A stretch of DNA of 64,000 bases from Prevotella melaninogenica (lineage in GTDB: Bacteria; Bacteroidota; Bacteroidia; Bacteroidales; Bacteroidaceae): the NCBI RefSeq assembly GCF_018127965.1, contig NZ_CP072349.1, positions 329,501-393,500 on the forward strand, read 5' to 3'. The notes beneath the pieces are model-generated. The model did not search any database and had not been told where the DNA came from. It was given only the letters and a program-made list of their open reading frames with translations. The translations under genes and the position numbers were made by a program. This document shows, one piece after another, positions 22,955 through 31,169 of this stretch. Position 1 is the first letter of the stretch; each line of letters opens with the position of its first letter.

Positions 22955-25942
22955 ATGAAACCATTGCAAACTGAGAGCAGTTCATGGCATAAGATTCTTG
23001 CCGTATTGGTGGGACTCATCTGCACCTTGAACGTAGCAGCTCAACAAATCAATGTAAAAGGTTCGGTAACTGACCAGCATGGTGACCCTATCATCGGCGC
23101 AACCATTATGGAGCAGGGAACCAAGAATGGTGTGGTGACAGATATCGATGGAAACTTCGCACTGTCTGTTGCAAGTCCTAAATCGCGACTCCGTGTGACT
23201 TATATCGGTTATAAGACTCAGGAGTTACCTGTGAACAATCAGACCGATTTCAAAATCAAGTTGCAGGAAGACGCTGCTAATCTTGATGAGGTCGTCGTTG
23301 TTGGTTACGGTACGATGGACAAGAAGGAGTTGACCTCAGCTGTCTCTCACGTATCTTCTAAGAACTTCACACAGGTAGCAAGTGTAGACCCATCTATGAT
23401 GATTCAAGGTAAGGTGGCTGGTGTTAGTATTACCAATACTGGTGCTGGTGACCCTAACAATCAGGCAAGTATCCAGGTGCGTGGTGTCTCATCTCGTGCT
23501 GCAGGACTTGGTCCATTGATTGTCATCGATGGTGTACCAGGTGGTAACCTTACTAATATTAACCCAAATGATATAGAAAGCTACGACGTCCTCAAGGATG
23601 GTGCAGCTTCTGCTATCTATGGTACACGTGGTTCTAATGGTGTCATCCTCGTGACAACTAAGAAGGGTGCACGCGACGGAAACCTCCACACCTCTTATAA
23701 TGGATCTATCGCTTTAGATGTCATTAAGAAGGATCTTGATATGCTCTCACCTGATGAGTATCGTGCCAACCGATTGGCTTCTGGTACTGGTTATGACCTT
23801 GGTGGTTCAACAGACTGGATGAAGGAAGTGAGCCGTGTTGGTGTTCGCACTGTTCATACATTGACACTTAGTGGTGGTAATATCAAGTCAAATTACCGTG
23901 CATCGGTAGACTATCGTGATGCAAAGGGTATTGATAAGTACTCTGGTCGTCAGGAGTATGGTGCTCGTATCAGCTTGAACCATACAACCAACAACGGTTT
24001 GATAACCTTCGGTTTGAATATCGCTCCACGTGTTGCCTATCGTAAGAATGCTACTTGGGATGTGTTCCGCAATGCCTTGGAGGCTAACCCAACTACTCCT
24101 ATCTGGGATCCACAGAACCCTGCGCTGTACTATAACTTTAAGGGACAGCCTGCTGAGTGGAACCCTATTGAGCAGGAGAAGAGACGTAAAGATACTGGTA
24201 CAACAAAGTTGATTGACTGGGATGGTACCGTTAAGTTGAATCTCTTCCCATTGTTATTGACCAATCCTGGAAAGCAGGTGTTGACAACACAGTTGACATT
24301 CGCTGACCATCAGTATGATAACTATAACCAGTGGTTTAGCCCATCAACCAACACCCGTACGATTAATGCAGGTCGTGATGGTGAAGCTTCACAGAGTTAT
24401 GGCAAGGAGTCTCTCCATAGTTTGGAGTGGATTAACAACTATAGCAACTCTTTTGGTAATCACAACTTAAAGGCTATGTTTGGTTACTCTTATCAAGAGG
24501 CTCTCTACTCAGGTTTTAATGCAGAGAACAAGGACTTCCCTAACGATGCTCTTGAGGACAACAACTTAGGAACAGGTAAGTTCATGAAGAAGAAGGACGA
24601 GCTTGGTATGGGTTCTTATAAGAATGGTTACAAGCTGATTGCATTCTTCGGACGTGTAAGCTATGACTGGAAGGGACGCTATATGTTGACAGCTTCTTTG
24701 CGTCATGAGGGTTCAACAAAGTTCGGTGAGCATTACAAGTGGGGTAACTTCCCAGCTGTGTCTGCAGGTTGGCGTATCTCTGACGAGGCTTTTATGGCAG
24801 GAACAAAGAGTTGGTTGACCGACTTGAAGCTCCGTGCTGACTTCGGTGTGACAGGTAATCAGGACTTCGGTTCATACAAGTCACTTGACACAATGACGGG
24901 CTTTGGTTATTATATGTATAATGGTAAGTCTTATCAAGTATGGGGTCCTGGTAAGAATCCAAACCCTGACTTGCACTGGGAGAAGGGTAAGAACTGGAAC
25001 GTCGGACTTGATTGGGCGTTGTTCAATGGTAACCTCTTCGGTTCTTTCAACTACTTCAATCGTACACAGCAAGACCTCTTGGGTGATTATAACGTGACTG
25101 TTCCACCATATTTGTTTACGACTACTTTCGTGAACGTAGGTACTATGCGTAACACTGGTTTCGAGTTTGATGTAACTTGGAATGCTATTAAGAAGAAGGA
25201 CTTCACCTATACGCTCAATGTTGTAGGAGCAACAATGGGTAATGAGTTCGTTAAGTTCAGCAACAGTAAGTTTGTTGGTCAGGACTTCTATTACATGGTT
25301 GATACACAGGATCCATACCCATTCCATACATTACAGCGTATCGAGAAGGGACGCCGTATCGGTAGCTTCTATATGTGGAAGTATGCTGGTATCACTTCTG
25401 ATGGTAAGTGGATTGTATATGACAAGGATGGTGATAAGATCTTAGCAGACAATGCTACAGATAATGATCGTCAGTTTGTTGGCAATGGTCTTCCAAAGTT
25501 CACGGGTTCTATGACACATAGTTTCCGTTATAAGAACTTAGATGCTTCATTGTTCTTCCAGACAGCTTTGGGCTTTGATATCTTCAATATCCATGACTTC
25601 TATTATGGTATTAAGAACTTCCAAGGTAATGTAATGGATAAAGCATACAGTAAGAACCTTGCAGTAACACAGAACCCTATCGTCTCAGACTACTTCCTTG
25701 AGCCTGGTGACTACTTGAAGCTCTCTTCTGTAAGTCTTGGTTATACCTTAGATATGAAGAAGAAGTATCTTAGCTCTGTTCGTATCTATGCAACTGCAAC
25801 CAACCTCTTTACGATTACAAAGTTCTCTGGTGTAGACCCTTCTACCTATCAGATGAATGGCTTGACACCGGGTGCTACGGGTTCACGTACATACTATCCA
25901 TCAACACGCCAGTTCATGTTAGGATTGCAAGTTGACTTCTAA
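22955..25942 (+). CDS. SusC/RagA family TonB-linked outer membrane transporter
   Basis: 995 residues. SusC-like proteins form the outer membrane barrel that imports glycans or peptides with a SusD lid. After the signal peptide (through LNVAAQQ) is a CarboxypepD_reg-like domain (INVKGSVTDQHGDPIIGATI, about 30-110). A plug follows: LDEVVVVGYGTMDKKELTSA near 110, and SIQVRGVSS and SAIYGTRGSNGVILVTTKKG. The barrel ends in an aromatic-rich C-terminus (FMLGLQVDF). It is the first gene of a polysaccharide utilisation locus with SusD 34 bp downstream, then a SusE/F-like protein and a glycosidase. The long untranslated upstream region suggests regulated expression, but no SusR, hybrid sensor or ECF sigma gene is adjacent. 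Confidence 0.96.
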   Translation: MKPLQTESSSWHKILAVLVGLICTLNVAAQQINVKGSVTDQHGDPIIGATIMEQGTKNGVVTDIDGNFALSVASPKSRLRVTYIGYKTQELPVNNQTDFKIKLQEDAANLDEVVVVGYGTMDKKELTSAVSHVSSKNFTQVASVDPSMMIQGKVAGVSITNTGAGDPNNQASIQVRGVSSRAAGLGPLIVIDGVPGGNLTNINPNDIESYDVLKDGAASAIYGTRGSNGVILVTTKKGARDGNLHTSYNGSIALDVIKKDLDMLSPDEYRANRLASGTGYDLGGSTDWMKEVSRVGVRTVHTLTLSGGNIKSNYRASVDYRDAKGIDKYSGRQEYGARISLNHTTNNGLITFGLNIAPRVAYRKNATWDVFRNALEANPTTPIWDPQNPALYYNFKGQPAEWNPIEQEKRRKDTGTTKLIDWDGTVKLNLFPLLLTNPGKQVLTTQLTFADHQYDNYNQWFSPSTNTRTINAGRDGEASQSYGKESLHSLEWINNYSNSFGNHNLKAMFGYSYQEALYSGFNAENKDFPNDALEDNNLGTGKFMKKKDELGMGSYKNGYKLIAFFGRVSYDWKGRYMLTASLRHEGSTKFGEHYKWGNFPAVSAGWRISDEAFMAGTKSWLTDLKLRADFGVTGNQDFGSYKSLDTMTGFGYYMYNGKSYQVWGPGKNPNPDLHWEKGKNWNVGLDWALFNGNLFGSFNYFNRTQQDLLGDYNVTVPPYLFTTTFVNVGTMRNTGFEFDVTWNAIKKKDFTYTLNVVGATMGNEFVKFSNSKFVGQDFYYMVDTQDPYPFHTLQRIEKGRRIGSFYMWKYAGITSDGKWIVYDKDGDKILADNATDNDRQFVGNGLPKFTGSMTHSFRYKNLDASLFFQTALGFDIFNIHDFYYGIKNFQGNVMDKAYSKNLAVTQNPIVSDYFLEPGDYLKLSSVSLGYTLDMKKKYLSSVRIYATATNLFTITKFSGVDPSTYQMNGLTPGATGSRTYYPSTRQFMLGLQVDF

Positions 25943-25976
25943 AACAATCGTTCAATCATTTAGATAATGAAAAGCA

Positions 25977-27716
25977 ATGAATAAGTTATATAAATACGCA
26001 GCATTGTTAGCAGTGCCTGCGGCTCTTATGACAGCCTCAAGTTGTACTGATCTTAGTGAGACACTGTACGACCAAGTGGCATCAAGCAACTATTATAATA
26101 CGAAGGATGACGTTATCCGTGCAGTACTTCGTCCATTCGAACATGGCTTCTGGAGTATCCAGAGTCGCCATGTATTGAATGAAGAAACAGCCGACCAATT
26201 GATTACTCCTACCCGTGAAGACTGGTGGGATGATGGTGGTCGTTGGGCTCGTATGCACCGCCATAAGTGGATTAACACGAATGGTGAGGCTCAGTCTGAG
26301 TTCAATGGTTGCTATCAAGGTATCGGACAGGCTAATAAGGTTATTGAAGACCTTAACACACTCTCTGCGTCAAAGTTTGGTTTTTCAGAAGCAGAGTTCG
26401 CTAACCTTCGCGCACAGAACCACGTTCTCCGTGCATGGTATTATCTTCGTCTGTTAGATGCGTTCCGTAATGTCTACTACTCTGTTGGCTTCAAAGACCT
26501 ATCACAGAACTCTAAAGGCCAGGTTCCACCACGTCAGATCTTCGACTTTATAGAGAAAGAATTGAAGGATGCTTTACCTGATTTGGTTAAGAAGGCTTCC
26601 CTCGGTGGTAATGGTAACATTGAAGGGCAGTGGACACAAGCTGGTGCAGCTGCATTGTTGGTTCGCTTGTATATGAATGCACAGGTTTATGTTGGTGAAG
26701 ACCGCTATGCTGATGCAGAGAAGTATGCACAGGACATTCTTGATGGTAAGTATGGTACATACGCCGTAGCTGACCGTTGGGACGCTCCTTTCGATTGGGA
26801 TAATGACAAGTGTGATGAGGTTATCTTCGCATTCCCAAGCTCTCAGGGCGAGACACACTGGCACTACAAGGGTGATATGTATTGGTGGTCTACCCCATCT
26901 AAGGCTAATGACTGGCTGAAGGATAAGAAGTGCAAGGAGGGAACACACAACCTCAAGTACTCAGCTTCACCATCTTATAACCCTAAGGGAGAGAAGTATA
27001 ACTTCGAGTTAGGTATGCCTATCGCTCAATTTAAGAAATATCCATCAGACGTTCGACTAAAGATGTACAAGAACTTAAACAATGGTCGACGTGAGGGTAT
27101 GTTCATCTTCGGTAAGATTCAATATATTGATGATGACGGACATCCACAGTATTTGAAGGACCACAACGGTAGATATGCTCTTGATATACGTGATGCTGTT
27201 GGTAAGTTCGGTGCTACTGATGGTAGCAAGTGGCTCAATAAGACTGATAGTAGACTTGAGGATGGTGACGATAACTCTGGTTGGATGTTTGCTAAGTATC
27301 CTCTCTATCCAGATACAGAAGAGGACCTTCAGCTTGAAGCAGACTACTGTGAGGTACGTCTTCCAGAGATTATCTATAGCCTTGCAGAGTGTAAGCTGCG
27401 CAAGGGAGATGCTACTACAGCAGGTAAACTCTTGAACATGGTACGTAAACGTAACTATCCTTCTTCTGATTGGAGCACTGTTCTCTATGCCCCTGAAGGT
27501 ACAGCAACTCTCGATATGAAGGAGATGTTGGCAGAGTGGGGACGTGAGTTCTTCGCAGAGGGACGTCGCCGTATCGACTTGATTCGCTTTGGTAAGTTCG
27601 AAGATGCATGGTGGGATAAGGAGGCAGATGCCGATAAGCACATCGAAATCTTCCCATTCCACCCAGACATCATGGGTGCTCATAAGGACATGAAGCAGAA
27701 CCCAGGTTACGAATGA
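25977..27716 (+). CDS. RagB/SusD family nutrient-binding lipoprotein
   Basis: 579 residues. SusD-like lipoproteins cap the SusC barrel and capture substrate. Lipobox ASSC with Cys at about 23, then the TPR-rich N-terminal fold (LSETLYDQVASSNYYNTKDDV is the typical SusD opening) and the conserved C-terminal EEDL..EADYCEVRLPEIIYSLAE and EWGREFFAEGRRRIDLIRFGKF motifs. Translated right after susC (34-bp gap), so co-expressed. The binding-site aromatics cannot be assigned to a sugar from sequence alone. Confidence 0.95.
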   Translation: MNKLYKYAALLAVPAALMTASSCTDLSETLYDQVASSNYYNTKDDVIRAVLRPFEHGFWSIQSRHVLNEETADQLITPTREDWWDDGGRWARMHRHKWINTNGEAQSEFNGCYQGIGQANKVIEDLNTLSASKFGFSEAEFANLRAQNHVLRAWYYLRLLDAFRNVYYSVGFKDLSQNSKGQVPPRQIFDFIEKELKDALPDLVKKASLGGNGNIEGQWTQAGAAALLVRLYMNAQVYVGEDRYADAEKYAQDILDGKYGTYAVADRWDAPFDWDNDKCDEVIFAFPSSQGETHWHYKGDMYWWSTPSKANDWLKDKKCKEGTHNLKYSASPSYNPKGEKYNFELGMPIAQFKKYPSDVRLKMYKNLNNGRREGMFIFGKIQYIDDDGHPQYLKDHNGRYALDIRDAVGKFGATDGSKWLNKTDSRLEDGDDNSGWMFAKYPLYPDTEEDLQLEADYCEVRLPEIIYSLAECKLRKGDATTAGKLLNMVRKRNYPSSDWSTVLYAPEGTATLDMKEMLAEWGREFFAEGRRRIDLIRFGKFEDAWWDKEADADKHIEIFPFHPDIMGAHKDMKQNPGYE

Positions 27717-27738
27717 TGTTTAACGACTAAAAACTATT

Positions 27739-28983
27739 ATGGATATGAAAAAGTTAATGAAATATGGAATGTATCTGATGTTGGCGCTTCTTGCGCCAGC
27801 CTCATTCCTATCATGCAACGATGATAAGGATATTGTGGTCATAACAGAAGAACTTCCATTGAAGGTTGAACATCTCTATATGGTGGGCGATGCTACCCCT
27901 GCTGGGTGGAGTATTGACAATCCATTTGAGATGACACGTGATACAGAGAATAAATATCTCTTTACTTATCATGGTAAACTAAAGACTGGAGAGATTAAGT
28001 TGCCACTCTCAAAGGGTGACTGGGGTGCTACATTCGTTTATGCACCTGCTGCTGATACTGAAATCAATGATAAGGGTGTTGCCAGCGATGCGATTGATAT
28101 TCGCAAAGGTGGTGCTGATAATAAGTGGAAGGTAACAAAGACCGGTATCTATACTTTCGCTGTCGACCTCCGCACACGTAAGCTTACTGTTACTTATGAG
28201 GGTGAAGAACCAGCAGGGCCAATCCTTCCTATCGAGTCTGAATGGTTGTCATTTATCGGTAATGCAACGCCATACGGTTGGGATATTGATGGCTTGAAAG
28301 CAAAGGTACAGGACGGTTCTGCTAAGTTTGCTAAGACCTCTTCTAATCCTTTACAGTTCACTTATGAGGGTTATCTCAACGAAGGTGAGTTCAAGTTGTC
28401 ATTTGATAAATCAGATGGATGGAACAACATGATTCAAGCACCTGTAGCTGATTGTGAGTTCAACCATGATGGTCCTGCAAAGCAGGGTATGGTTGTTGGT
28501 GGCGATGACAATAAGTGGAAGGTAACAGAAGCTGGTACTTATACTATTGTATTCGACCTCACAAAGCATGAAATCAAGGTAACGAAGTTTGTCGCTGATG
28601 CACCTGCTCCAGCTGCACCATCACCTTGGGATACTGAGAATGTATATATGATTGGTAGCGCTACTCCTGCTGGTTGGGTAACTGATAATGGTGTTGCTTT
28701 CACTAAGTCAGGCGATCATATCTTCTCAATTGAAGTTCAGTTGGCTGAGGGCGAAATGAAGTTTATGCTCGATAAGTCTGGTTTCTCAAGCGATAAGCCT
28801 TATTTCTTTGCTCCAGAAGAGAACACAGTCATCAACGAAACAGGTGTAGCTAAGGATGCACTTGCCTATGGTACTGAAAGTTCTTATGGTGATAAGAAGT
28901 GGAAGGTTACTAAAGCTGGAAAGTATAAGCTGACACTTGACTTGAAGAACAAGAAGCTCAAGGCTGAATACATAAGCGCATAA
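27739..28983 (+). CDS. SusE/SusF-like lipoprotein with three tandem carbohydrate-binding repeats
   Basis: 414 residues. The lipobox LSC (Cys at about 29) predicts a surface lipoprotein. Three repeats begin near residues 47, 171 and 303, each with a [VI]G-[DNS]AT-P-GW core (YMVGDATPAGW, FIGNATPYGW, YMIGSATPAGW), and each ends with a DNKWKV or DKKWKVT strand. This matches the three starch-binding modules of SusF rather than the two of SusE. Repeats are joined by Pro/Ala linkers. It binds glycan at the cell surface to feed the SusCD pair, by analogy. ATG 27745 is an alternative start. Confidence 0.86.
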   Translation: MDMKKLMKYGMYLMLALLAPASFLSCNDDKDIVVITEELPLKVEHLYMVGDATPAGWSIDNPFEMTRDTENKYLFTYHGKLKTGEIKLPLSKGDWGATFVYAPAADTEINDKGVASDAIDIRKGGADNKWKVTKTGIYTFAVDLRTRKLTVTYEGEEPAGPILPIESEWLSFIGNATPYGWDIDGLKAKVQDGSAKFAKTSSNPLQFTYEGYLNEGEFKLSFDKSDGWNNMIQAPVADCEFNHDGPAKQGMVVGGDDNKWKVTEAGTYTIVFDLTKHEIKVTKFVADAPAPAAPSPWDTENVYMIGSATPAGWVTDNGVAFTKSGDHIFSIEVQLAEGEMKFMLDKSGFSSDKPYFFAPEENTVINETGVAKDALAYGTESSYGDKKWKVTKAGKYKLTLDLKNKKLKAEYISA

Positions 28984-29003
28984 CAGAGTTTAAAAACATA
29001 AAT

Positions 29004-29088
29004 AACCGGTTAGCTGGTGCTCCAATGCATGGGTTTTGTAAGTATAATGCATGGATTTCATTAGGCTAAAGGCACACAGCTACCGGTT
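29004..29088 (+). promoter_or_regulatory. stem-loop between susE/F-like and glycosidase genes
   Basis: AACCGGTTAGCTG (29004-29016) pairs with CAGCTACCGGTT (29077-29088), one base bulged, and GTGC pairs with GCAC inside. The loop contains two AATGCATGG copies. It could stabilise the upstream mRNA or partly terminate before the glycosidase gene. Confidence 0.55.
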
Positions 29089-29114
29089 AAAACTACTTAT
29101 GATAGAATAAAACA

Positions 29115-30563
29115 ATGAAGAAATATTTTTTAGCAAGCTTGGCTTTCGCTGCTCTTCTGACAAGTTGTAACAGCAATGAATGGGATGTAACCAGCGATCT
29201 GAGCGTTGATAAGACTGACCCAACAGTAGGTCTTACACCTGTTGCAGAGGCTGAAGGTATGGACTATGCGCCACTTTACTGGAGTGTATATGGTCATCTT
29301 CGTGCACAGGAGAAGGCTGGCTCATTCCCAAATATCTTCACAGAGCAAGACTGGGATGAGGCTATTGACTACGTAGCAACCAATCTTAAGTCACATGGCT
29401 ATGATATGCTTGTTACCGATGGTTTCGCTTCAATGAGTGGTGACGATGGCTACATGACACGTTATAGCCGCACTGCAAAAGATGAGAGTTCTCCAGAGGT
29501 TCCTTTGACAACAATTGTTGCTAAGTTGAAGGCGAAGGGTCTGAAACTTGGTGTTTACGATAGCCCATTCTGGTATCATTATACCAATCCTAATGCTGTT
29601 ATCCCAGGAACTGATGGTATTAAGGTGAGCAGTCTGGCTTACGATCCAGCAAAAGATAAAGATATTAAGCATCCAGGTTCAAAGGATCAGTTTGGTTGGG
29701 TAGTAACAGATCACCCAGGTGCAGAGCAGTATTTTGAAGGATTCTTCAAGCACTATTCTGATTTAGGAGTAAAGTTTGTACGTATGGACTTCCTCTCTTG
29801 GTATGAAGATGGTATGAACTATACTGACGTTATCGATAAGGGTTATGGCCGTGAGCGTTATGTAAAGGGTATGCAGTGGATTAACAAGTATGCGCAGAAG
29901 TATGGCGTATATGTTTCACTTGTAATGCCTCACTTGCGTAATAATGCTCTCATCGAGAGATATGCAGGTAATATGGTACGTATTGATGCCGATGCTCTTG
30001 AGGGTTCTTGGTATCGTTTCTCTGATAACAACCGTGGTAGCCTTCGTGGTGGATGGCCAAACTCCGAGAATGCCTTTGATGGTTTCATCAATTGGTCAAA
30101 GATTTCTGGTCGTAAGAAGATTCGTCTTGATGGCGACTTTATTCGTATCGGAAGCTATGCTGATGATAACGAGAAGATGTCTGTTATCTCTCTTCCTTTG
30201 ATGGCAGGTGGACCTATCTCTATCACTGATATGCCAACTGGTGACGACTTGAAGTTCTTCCAGAACGATGAGATGCTTGCTTTGAATAAGGATGGTTTCG
30301 TAGGTCAGCCATTGGAGCGTAACCTCTGGAACACTGATGGTGAGATTTGGTACGGTCAGATGAAGGATGGCTCTTGGGTTATCGGTCTCTTCAACCGTGA
30401 TCAGGCAGCTGCAACTCGTTCTATCGACTTAACAAAGGTTGGTATTACTGGTACTTGGTCTGCACGTGACCTTTGGAAGCATGCTGATGAAGGTACTGTA
30501 AGCGATAAGATTGAGGCAGTCATTCCTGCACATGGCTGTAAGATTATTAAGCTGACAAAATAA
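29115..30563 (+). CDS. surface glycoside hydrolase, GH27-like (clan GH-D)
   Basis: 482 residues, lipobox LLTSC (Cys18). A (beta/alpha)8 barrel resembling GH27 is suggested by LKSHGYDMLVTDGF, LKAKGLKLGVYDSPF (the alpha-galactosidase lid LGIYSD position) and GVKFVRMDFLSWYEDG, with Asp225 as probable nucleophile. Acid/base is probably Asp291 or Asp293 in MVRIDADALEG. A C-terminal beta domain ends IGLFNRDQAAATRSIDL and AHGCKIIKL, very like GH27 C-terminal domains. GH27 contains alpha-galactosidases, alpha-N-acetylgalactosaminidases and isomaltodextranases. With SusF-like starch-type binding modules upstream, an alpha-glucan or alpha-galactoside target is possible; the substrate is not decided. 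Confidence 0.8.
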   Translation: MKKYFLASLAFAALLTSCNSNEWDVTSDLSVDKTDPTVGLTPVAEAEGMDYAPLYWSVYGHLRAQEKAGSFPNIFTEQDWDEAIDYVATNLKSHGYDMLVTDGFASMSGDDGYMTRYSRTAKDESSPEVPLTTIVAKLKAKGLKLGVYDSPFWYHYTNPNAVIPGTDGIKVSSLAYDPAKDKDIKHPGSKDQFGWVVTDHPGAEQYFEGFFKHYSDLGVKFVRMDFLSWYEDGMNYTDVIDKGYGRERYVKGMQWINKYAQKYGVYVSLVMPHLRNNALIERYAGNMVRIDADALEGSWYRFSDNNRGSLRGGWPNSENAFDGFINWSKISGRKKIRLDGDFIRIGSYADDNEKMSVISLPLMAGGPISITDMPTGDDLKFFQNDEMLALNKDGFVGQPLERNLWNTDGEIWYGQMKDGSWVIGLFNRDQAAATRSIDLTKVGITGTWSARDLWKHADEGTVSDKIEAVIPAHGCKIIKLTK

Positions 30564-30607
30564 AGACCTTACCTGCTGATTACTTAAATCAGTAGAAGAT
30601 TATAAAC

Positions 30608-30643
30608 AATCGGGCCAAACGGATTCTTCCGTTTGGTCCGATT
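30608..30643 (+). terminator. terminator of the polysaccharide utilisation locus
   Basis: AATCGGGCCAAACGG (30608-30622) pairs with CCGTTTGGTCCGATT (30629-30643) with one G-T pair; loop ATTCTT. It is 45 bp after the glycosidase stop. Confidence 0.8.
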
Positions 30644-30649
30644 TCGTTA

Positions 30650-30775
30650 TAGGGCATATTAGGCTTATTGGGTTAATAAGGCTAATAAGCCTAATTATTT
30701 CTATTAGCCTAATAAGCCAGATTAGGCTAATTGGTCCAATGAGGCTAATAAGCCCAATAAGCCTAATTGGGCAAA
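30650..30775. repeat. extended CTAATAAGCC simple repeat
   Basis: About 125 bp of imperfect 9-bp units (GGCTAATAAGCCTAATT and variants), self-complementary within the array, between the locus terminator and repeat copy D. Confidence 0.65.
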
Positions 30776-30784
30776 TAGCCAATT

Positions 30785-31045
30785 GTTTTTGTCGTAATTT
30801 TTCACATCTTGATTTTTAATAGCTGCTCTTTTGGCTTCGAAAAGACGTCCAATTGGCTTGCCAAAGATGCCTTTTAAGCCCCTTACTAACGCCCTTTTGA
30901 AGTCCAATTAAGCACCTCTCACTTCCTGATTTTATAAGTGTTTGATTACTTGTTAGTTACAAATAGGGTGCAAAGAGTCGTTTTTATTCCTGCATTTTGT
31001 GAAACATAGCCTTGTTGTTGTAAATATATTTCGTAGCCATGTGTG
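30785..31045 (+). repeat. dispersed repeat, short form, copy D
   Basis: Closest relative is copy C (21955-22205), in the same orientation. Shares the AATTGGCTTGC and CGCCCTTTTGAAGTCCAATT core and the TTTGATTACTTGTTAGTTAC tail. The minus strand reads MDFKRALVRGLKGIFGKPIG from TTG. Nothing else gene-like is seen in the 30564-31169 spacer. Confidence 0.8.
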
Positions 31046-31101
31046 GCGTGTGCTAAAGTAGGTTTGTTTGTATTTGCTTTGTTTGGGTAGTATAAAACAA
31101 A

Positions 31102-31134
31102 GCAGCCGCATTACCAGTGGGGCAATGCGGCTGC
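31102..31134 (-). terminator. terminator of the TonB-dependent receptor gene
   Basis: GCAGCCGCATT / AATGCGGCTGC, 11-bp perfect stem; the minus strand continues TTTGTTTTAT. About 35 bp past the receptor stop. Confidence 0.85.
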
Positions 31135-31169
31135 GACCTAAGTTTCAATAAAATAATTCAGAGAGTATC

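Noticed and set aside
27075..27683. 202-residue minus-strand ORF inside the SusD gene
   Set aside because: Shadow of susD; cysteine- and serine-rich with no family features.
30722..30907. ORF MDFKRALVRGLKG... on the minus strand
   Set aside because: The second half is translation of the CTAATAAGCC simple repeat; listed under repeat copy D instead.
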